Assembly (NCBI GenBank): GCA_027041035.1
Contig: JALULB010000355.1
Coordinates: 1 to 6,742, forward strand
Direction of reading: 5' to 3'
Length of the DNA stretch: 6,742 nucleotides
Origin: Sedimenticola sp.
GTDB taxonomy: Bacteria; Pseudomonadota; Gammaproteobacteria; Chromatiales; Chromatiaceae
Position numbers and translations under genes: made by a program. Each line of letters begins with the position of its first letter. The stretch's first letter is position 1. The notes below the pieces were generated by a model, which made no database searches, was not told the DNA's origin, and was given only the letters and a program-made list of their open reading frames with translations. This document shows, in pieces, positions 1 through 4,071 of this stretch.

Positions 1-18
1 CTAAGGCGATGATGCCAA

Positions 19-1551
19 ATGACTGATTTCAATGCGCTGTTCCACGATATCACCGGGTTGCTGCTGGTTACCGCCAGCCTCTTCTTGTTGTTACTGCTGG
101 TGATGTTGATGGCCATCGCCGGCTTGGGTCGCCTGCAGGTGGCGATGCTCGATCGGATGACGCGGGATTCCGCCGAGATGCTCGAAGCGCAGTTCACCGG
201 CATGGAGTTTCTACGCACGCAACAGGCGGAATCCGAACGACGCCAGAGTAATCTGATTGTGACTTCCGCGGCAAACGCGCAGCGTGATCTCGATGGCGTG
301 AAGGATACCCTCATGTTTCAGCTCGCCGAGCTTTCTTCCGCGCAGCAGCGTGATATCTCACGTGCCGCCCGAGACAGCGGCGAAGCACTCACGACCCTGC
401 GCGAGCAGTTGGGAGAACGCTTTTCAGCCTTGGAGCAGGGTGTCAAAACCGGACATGCCGAGATGTCGGCGCAGCAGGCACTGCGAGCGAACCAGCTGGA
501 AGCGGTGGTGCAAGGCCTGTTCGCGGAAAACAAGACCGCGTTGGAGAAACGTCATGCCGATGTCCTTCGTGTTCAGCAGGAGGCGCTGTCGCGGCAACTG
601 GCCGGTGTCACGGCAGGCATCGAAGCCAGCCTGAGCCGTCAGAATGAGACCATCGACCGGCATATCGATGGCTTGACGAAAACCACGGACACCCGCTTGC
701 GGGCGATTAGCGAGCAAGTGGAACAACGGCTGGACAAGGGCTTCGAGAAGACCACGCAGGTGTTCTCCGAGGTACTGGGTCATCTGAACCGCATCGACGA
801 AGCGCAGAAAAAAATCACCGAGCTGTCGGTCAGTGTTGTCAGCCTACAGGAGGTGCTGTCGGACAAGCGCTCGCGTGGGGCGTTCGGCGAGGTGCAGCTG
901 AGTGGCCTGGTCGCGAATCTGTTGCCGGAAAAAGCCTTCAGCCTGCAACATACCCTGAGCAACAAGATGCGTGTCGACTGCCTGCTGTTTCTCCCCGATC
1001 CCACTGGGAACGTCGCGATCGACGCCAAGTTTCCGCTGGAAAGCTATCAGAAGATGCTCGACGAGAGCGCGTCGGATATCGATCGCGCCGCTGCGCGTCG
1101 TCAGTTTCGCCTGGATATCCGCAAGCACATCGAGGCGATCTCCGGAAAATATATCATTCCGGGGGAAACCGCGGACGGGGCGGTGATGTTTATCCCGGCC
1201 GAGGCCGTATTCGCCGAGATACATGCGCACTTCCCCGAGATCGTCAACGAGGCGCAGCGGCGCCGTGTGTGGCTGGCTTCGCCGACGACGATGATGGCGA
1301 TTCTGACCACCGCGCGAGCGGTGTTGAAGGATGAGGCCACGCGTGAACAAGTCCATATCATCCAGGCGCATCTGAACGCCTTGTCCGGGGATTTTGCCCG
1401 CTTCAAGAAACGCATGGACAATCTCGCCCGACATATCCGTCAAGCGAACAAGGATGTCGACGAGGTCAGCACATCGGCGCAGAAGATCAGTGATCGATTT
1501 GAAAAAATCGAGTTGGTAGAGTTGGATGAGCGTCCTTCCTTGAGCGAATAG
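19..1551 (+). CDS. rmuC: DNA recombination protein RmuC
   Basis: A 510-residue RmuC-family protein, the usual size for the family. RmuC limits inversions and recombination at short inverted repeats in E. coli; its fold is related to endonucleases, but its biochemical activity is not well established. Seen here: an N-terminal hydrophobic segment at about residues 12-36 that should anchor it in the inner membrane; a long Ala/Gln/Glu/Arg-rich coiled-coil region at about 45-280; then the conserved core beginning with RSRGAFGEVQL (285-295), Asp320 in RVDCLLF and IDAKFPLE at 334-341, the nuclease-like D...DAK signature. The ATG at 19 is chosen because membrane anchor and coiled coil follow directly; the ATGs at 9 and 12 are in another frame and stop at once. 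The TAG stop is immediately followed by TGA and coincides with the start of the left copy of a 102-nt repeat. Identification is secure. Confidence 0.95.
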   Translation: MTDFNALFHDITGLLLVTASLFLLLLLVMLMAIAGLGRLQVAMLDRMTRDSAEMLEAQFTGMEFLRTQQAESERRQSNLIVTSAANAQRDLDGVKDTLMFQLAELSSAQQRDISRAARDSGEALTTLREQLGERFSALEQGVKTGHAEMSAQQALRANQLEAVVQGLFAENKTALEKRHADVLRVQQEALSRQLAGVTAGIEASLSRQNETIDRHIDGLTKTTDTRLRAISEQVEQRLDKGFEKTTQVFSEVLGHLNRIDEAQKKITELSVSVVSLQEVLSDKRSRGAFGEVQLSGLVANLLPEKAFSLQHTLSNKMRVDCLLFLPDPTGNVAIDAKFPLESYQKMLDESASDIDRAAARRQFRLDIRKHIEAISGKYIIPGETADGAVMFIPAEAVFAEIHAHFPEIVNEAQRRRVWLASPTTMMAILTTARAVLKDEATREQVHIIQAHLNALSGDFARFKKRMDNLARHIRQANKDVDEVSTSAQKISDRFEKIELVELDERPSLSE

Positions 1552-1650
1552 TGAGATATAGCCCCCGCCATCCCAACCTTGGAAGGATCGCACGCATCCT
1601 TTCACCCGTAGCGGCGTTGCTGGTTGTTGTGGAGAATAGCCTCAAAGCCC
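1549..1650 (+). repeat. Left copy of a 102-nt imperfect inverted repeat
   Basis: Reads from the rmuC stop codon (TAGTGA) rightwards and aligns with the reverse complement of 3970-4071. My hand alignment gives about 73 matches in 98 ungapped columns, with four small gaps. The best block is GCGGCGTT at 1611-1618 and its flanks, then AGAATA at 1633-1638. A small stem CCAA/TTGG (1573-1576 with 1579-1582) matches a stem at the same place in the other copy. Relative to the right copy, this one has a 4-nt insertion (GATA) near its start and lacks one G near 1632, which breaks the reading frame that is open in the right copy. It fills most of the gap between rmuC and the kinase. Confidence 0.75.
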
Positions 1651-1705
1651 CCTCGCGCCTTGCTCCGACCACTACACGCACGCTACGACCCAACCCTTGG
1701 ACGGC

Positions 1706-1710
1706 GGAGG
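1706..1710 (+). promoter_or_regulatory. Candidate ribosome binding site for the kinase gene
   Basis: GGAGG lies 7 nt before a CTG codon at 1718 that is in frame with the kinase. The frame is closed just upstream by TAA at 1712-1714. The first conventional start, TTG at 1796, has no Shine-Dalgarno-like sequence in front of it. This suggests initiation at CTG 1718, which would add 26 residues, including LSLADIDLGIGIDGLSPAA, to the N terminus. Confidence 0.4.
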
Positions 1711-1795
1711 CTAAGGACTGGAGGCGCCTATCCCGACCCTGAGTCTCGCGGATATCGATCTGGGGATAGGTATCGACGGCCTGTCGCCAGCTGCC

Positions 1796-2719
1796 TTGGA
1801 AGCACGCTACGCGTTTCTGCGGCCACTCGTGCATGCGGCGCCAGCCGTGGAATCTCTGCCTCGGATACGTGTGCTGCGGTCGCTGTCGGTCGAGCTGCGG
1901 GGTGCCCTCGAGGTCCTCCGGGGTGACGACGAGATCCCGTGCGTGCGCGGGAAGAAGCGGCGGATTTACTTCCACGATGGCTGCCATATCTATGATTCAG
2001 CGAAGACCACGTCCGAGGTGATGCAGCATCATTCCGAGGCCGGGGCGGCGGTGAATGCCGCCATCGTGCGCGCGTTCGCGCTGCGCGGCGGCATCATCGT
2101 GCATGGCCTGGCTTTCGAGCATCGCGGTAAGGGATATCTGGCGCTGGGAGACAGCGGTTCGGGGAAATCCACCCTGGCTACCGCGATCCTGCTGGCGGGC
2201 GGACGGGTCGTCAGCGACGATCTGGTGTTGTTGGGAAGCGCCTCCGATGGCAGGGTTCGAGCATTGCCCTTTCGTGCCGACATGGTGTTGCGCGATCAGA
2301 GCTATCAGCGGTTTCGCGCGAGATTGGAGCTGAATGAACTGGGTCTGGACGAATTGCATGTGGCTGGCGAACGGAAATGGAGAATCTCGCGGGCTCGGTA
2401 TCCGGGGTGTTTTATCCAGGCAGTATCGGTTGCCGCCGTCTTGCGCCTTGTCGGTCCTGGTGGAGAAGGCAATAGCGTGGTCAATCGCGTGACTCAGGCC
2501 GAGGGTTACGCGGCGATCGCGCGGGATAACTATTTCTTCAACAGCCCGCATCCATTGGAACAAAGTGCGATGAGCCGGACCCTCGGCTGTCTGCTGAGCT
2601 CGGTTTCGGTGCTGAAGGTCGTACCCGCCGGGCGATTGCTCTCGAGACCCGTTGAGGAGGTCGATGGCTTGCTTCGGTGCGTCGAAAAGCATGCGTGTCA
2701 GCATCATTTACATCTGTGA
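1796..2719 (+). CDS. HPr kinase-like (HprK-related) P-loop kinase
   Basis: A soluble 307-residue protein from TTG 1796, or 333 residues if translation starts at CTG 1718. It carries the HprK-type nucleotide-binding loop GDSGSGKST (residues 118-126 from TTG), preceded by IIVHGLAF and followed by VVSDDLVLL (138-146); the SDD matches the acidic motif of HprK-family kinases. The N-terminal ~95 residues are unlike the N-terminal domain of classical HPr kinase. HprK-like enzymes of this kind occur in lasso-peptide clusters, where the characterised ones phosphorylate the peptide (paeninodin type), and in HprK-related/PqqD systems of unknown role. A peptide-tailoring role here is inferred from a precursor-like gene 1 kb downstream and a cyclase-like gene beyond it. 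A general HprK-related serine kinase is the alternative. The fold assignment is strong; the substrate is unknown. Confidence 0.8.
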   Translation: MEARYAFLRPLVHAAPAVESLPRIRVLRSLSVELRGALEVLRGDDEIPCVRGKKRRIYFHDGCHIYDSAKTTSEVMQHHSEAGAAVNAAIVRAFALRGGIIVHGLAFEHRGKGYLALGDSGSGKSTLATAILLAGGRVVSDDLVLLGSASDGRVRALPFRADMVLRDQSYQRFRARLELNELGLDELHVAGERKWRISRARYPGCFIQAVSVAAVLRLVGPGGEGNSVVNRVTQAEGYAAIARDNYFFNSPHPLEQSAMSRTLGCLLSSVSVLKVVPAGRLLSRPVEEVDGLLRCVEKHACQHHLHL

Positions 2720-2872
2720 CCCGGTTCTCGTTGCGTGATTTAGCTTTTATTTAACAGTGAGTTACTTGCCTCTTGTTTATGCTTTTCTTTAATTCGCCAC
2801 GCTGCATGGCATGTAGGTGTCAGTATATTTTACATAGCGTCGCTCTGCTCAAGAGCCACAATAATAAATTGT

Positions 2873-2884
2873 ATTGAATTCAAT
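2873..2884. promoter_or_regulatory. 12-bp perfect palindrome upstream of a σ54-type promoter
   Basis: ATTGAATTCAAT is fully self-complementary and lies about 14 bp upstream of the −24 element at 2898. It could be an operator or activator site, but a palindrome this short and AT-rich can arise by chance, and σ54 activators usually bind farther upstream. Confidence 0.25.
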
Positions 2885-2897
2885 TGGTTATATCTAG

Positions 2898-2913
2898 TGG
2901 CATGAAATTTGTA
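2898..2913 (+). promoter_or_regulatory. σ54 (RpoN) −24/−12 promoter candidate
   Basis: TGGCATGAAATTTGTA matches the consensus TGGCACG-N4-TTGC(A/T) at all fixed positions except C to T at two places, with correct spacing between the GG and TG elements. It predicts a transcription start near 2924, about 32 nt before the ATG at 2956. PEP-CTERM genes in exosortase-bearing proteobacteria are known to be controlled by RpoN with the PrsK/PrsR two-component pair, so the position in front of such a gene supports the call. The −12 GC is imperfect (GT). Confidence 0.65.
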
Positions 2914-2955
2914 TATTAACTTTCGACTAACTGTATTTTTCTGGGCACTACCTCC

Positions 2956-3642
2956 ATGAATCTTTTGAAAATTGTAGCTATCGGCGCGTTGTTTAGCGTT
3001 TCCTCGGCTCATGCCGTGTTGTTCAACAACGGTCTACCCGATGCCCAAAGTGGCGTCACGATCGCGAATGCGAAGACCGGCGCGGATGACTTTGTGCTGT
3101 CACGCTTGGAGAACTCGTTGCTGGGTGGGAGTTTTTGGACTCTGGAGGAAGATCCCTCGGCCTGGGATGGCAACCTTGAGGTCAGGTACTATTTGGATGC
3201 CGGCGGAAGCCCGGGTGATGGCACTCCCGCCCCCGTGGCGACGGTCTCTCTGAACTCGACCGATATTACCCGTACGCAGACCGCGACGGGCATTACCTTG
3301 GGGCTGTATACCGGTCTGGCTGAGTATCGGAATGTTTTTACCTTTCCGACCCCGGTGGAATTGGTCGGTGGCCACTACTGGATGGCGCTGTACATGCAAG
3401 GTGACCTGAGCAGCGGACACCCGGAGATATTCTGGGAGACCACGGGTTCTCAAAATTACTTTGCTGCCTCCCAGTCCAGCCGCGCCGTACCACCGTTGGC
3501 GTGGAACAATGTATTCCACCCGTCAGGTCCCAGTGATGTGGCCTTTACCTTGAGCTTCGATATTCCGGAACCGGTGCCCGCCGTGTTGATGTTGGCTGGC
3601 TTCGCGGCTATGATGGCCGGCAAAAGGAAAAAGGCCGCGTAA
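2956..3642 (+). CDS. PEP-CTERM sorting-domain exported protein
   Basis: A 228-residue secreted protein. It has a signal peptide (MNLLKIVAIGALFSVSSAHA, cleavage likely after Ala20), a mostly β-strand-like middle region of about 180 residues rich in Gly, Thr, Trp and Tyr (GGSFWTLEEDPSAWDG, HYWMALYMQ, EIFWETTGS), and a C-terminal PEP-CTERM tail: PEP at 204-206, a hydrophobic stretch to about 222, then KRKKAA. Such tails are recognised by exosortase, which cleaves and releases or anchors the protein during export, often together with exopolysaccharide production. The middle resembles extracellular choice-of-anchor-type β-sandwich modules, though this is only an impression. No ribosome binding site is evident before the ATG, but the signal peptide fixes the start. 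A σ54-type promoter 43 nt upstream suggests its own regulation. Exosortase is not in the window. Confidence 0.9.
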   Translation: MNLLKIVAIGALFSVSSAHAVLFNNGLPDAQSGVTIANAKTGADDFVLSRLENSLLGGSFWTLEEDPSAWDGNLEVRYYLDAGGSPGDGTPAPVATVSLNSTDITRTQTATGITLGLYTGLAEYRNVFTFPTPVELVGGHYWMALYMQGDLSSGHPEIFWETTGSQNYFAASQSSRAVPPLAWNNVFHPSGPSDVAFTLSFDIPEPVPAVLMLAGFAAMMAGKRKKAA

Positions 3643-3661
3643 AGCGCCTTTACCAGAATAT

Positions 3662-3680
3662 ACCCGATGCGCTATCGGGT
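3662..3680 (+). other. Hairpin between the PEP-CTERM gene and the precursor gene
   Basis: ACCCGAT (3662-3668) pairs perfectly with ATCGGGT (3674-3680) around a 5-nt loop. No T tract follows, so it is not a typical intrinsic terminator. Lying 20 nt after the PEP-CTERM stop and 20 nt before the precursor start, it could stabilise or partly attenuate the transcript. Confidence 0.4.
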
Positions 3681-3700
3681 GGGACTGTTGCGGGTTGGTA

Positions 3701-3865
3701 ATGATGAAGCAAGATATGCGTACTAGCAGTGAGGCAAGGAGCCAGAGCGAGAAGCGTCCATATGAACGACCGAGCGTAGTTCGTCAGCGTCTGGATGCGG
3801 TGGTCAAGGCGGGCGGAAATGGTTCTGTCGACAGCCCTTTCGGTACCAAAAACGAGATTCCCTGA
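3701..3865 (+). CDS. Putative lasso-peptide-type RiPP precursor
   Basis: A 54-codon reading frame (ATG 3701, TGA 3863-3865; in-frame ATGs also at 3704 and 3716) ending 26 nt before a strong terminator. The leader contains KRPYERPSVV, matching the YxxPxL/V motif that the RRE protein (B1) binds in lasso and related pathways. Alignment to the general pattern YxxPxL-x(11)-G puts core residue 1 at Gly38, giving core GGNGSVDSPFGTKNEIP. The only acidic residues are Asp7 and Glu15; Asp7 would give a Gly1-Asp7 seven-residue ring, at the lower limit known for lasso peptides. Odd points: Lys replaces the usual Thr at leader position −2, no Gly is present at the usual mid-leader position, and no good ribosome binding site is visible. 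The nearby cyclase-like and kinase genes support the call. It could instead be a precursor for another RRE-guided RiPP. Function is inferred. Confidence 0.6.
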   Translation: MMKQDMRTSSEARSQSEKRPYERPSVVRQRLDAVVKAGGNGSVDSPFGTKNEIP

Positions 3866-3891
3866 CGGATTGTATTGTTGTCCGGTATACG

Positions 3892-3923
3892 AAAAAGGCT
3901 CCTCATTGTTGAGGGGCCTTTTT
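3892..3923. terminator. Bidirectional intrinsic terminator
   Basis: A 14-bp stem (3892-3905 with 3910-3923, one G-U pair, TTGT loop) with GGCTCCTCA paired to TGAGGGGCC, five A before the GC core and six T after it. It has the form of a Rho-independent terminator on both strands, suited to the convergent precursor gene (+) and cyclase gene (−). Confidence 0.9.
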
Positions 3924-3969
3924 TATGCGTGGAGCGTGCCTTCCTGACAAGGGTTCCGTCACGAGGAGT

Positions 3970-4071
3970 CGTCCTTGGGGGTATTCTCCCATGACGACGA
4001 GTAACGCCGCCAAGGGCGAAAAAGTGCGGTGCGTTACCGCCGAGGCTCGGCTGTGGCGGTGGCTATCACTA
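3970..4071 (-). repeat. Right copy of a 102-nt imperfect inverted repeat
   Basis: Reads on the minus strand from the stop codon of the AsnB-like gene (TAGTGA at 4071-4066) towards the terminator, and aligns with 1549-1650 (about 74% of ungapped columns). It contains a 13-nt hyphenated palindrome GCCGAG-G-CTCGGC (4039-4051) at the place of the smaller stem in the left copy. On the minus strand a continuous frame across it encodes SPLAALLVVMGEYPQGRLL; the left copy shares AALLVV before a 1-nt indel shifts its frame. No transposase is associated. Confidence 0.75.

Larger units (their letters stand above)
2720..2955. other. AT-rich intergenic regulatory region
   Basis: The gap between the kinase and the PEP-CTERM gene is clearly AT-richer than the flanking genes. 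It contains a short inverted repeat GCTCT/AGAGC (2842-2846, 2852-2856), a perfect 12-bp palindrome and a σ54-type promoter match. No coding sequence with support was seen, and there is no convincing terminator for the kinase gene. Confidence 0.6.

Noticed and set aside
1..18. Possible end of an upstream gene or an RmuC start at ATG 9 or 12
   Set aside because: Too little sequence to support an upstream gene, and those ATGs are out of frame and stop at 24-26.
844..1605. 253-codon minus-strand open frame opposite rmuC
   Set aside because: It lies fully antisense to a well-conserved RmuC core, has no recognisable domain, and is explained by high-GC codon bias of the real gene.
1551..1742. 63-codon plus-strand frame starting in the rmuC stop region
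   Set aside because: Its sequence lies largely in the repeat copy and is frameshifted relative to the other copy; no ribosome binding site. Treated as part of the repeat.
1997..2707. 236-codon minus-strand open frame opposite the kinase
   Set aside because: Shadow of the kinase gene; low-complexity His/Gln/Arg-rich product without motifs.
3677..3692. Possible second σ54 site (GG-N10-GC with TTGC) before the precursor gene
   Set aside because: Only the minimal GG/GC spacing fits; the other fixed bases do not, and the implied transcription start would fall on the start codon.
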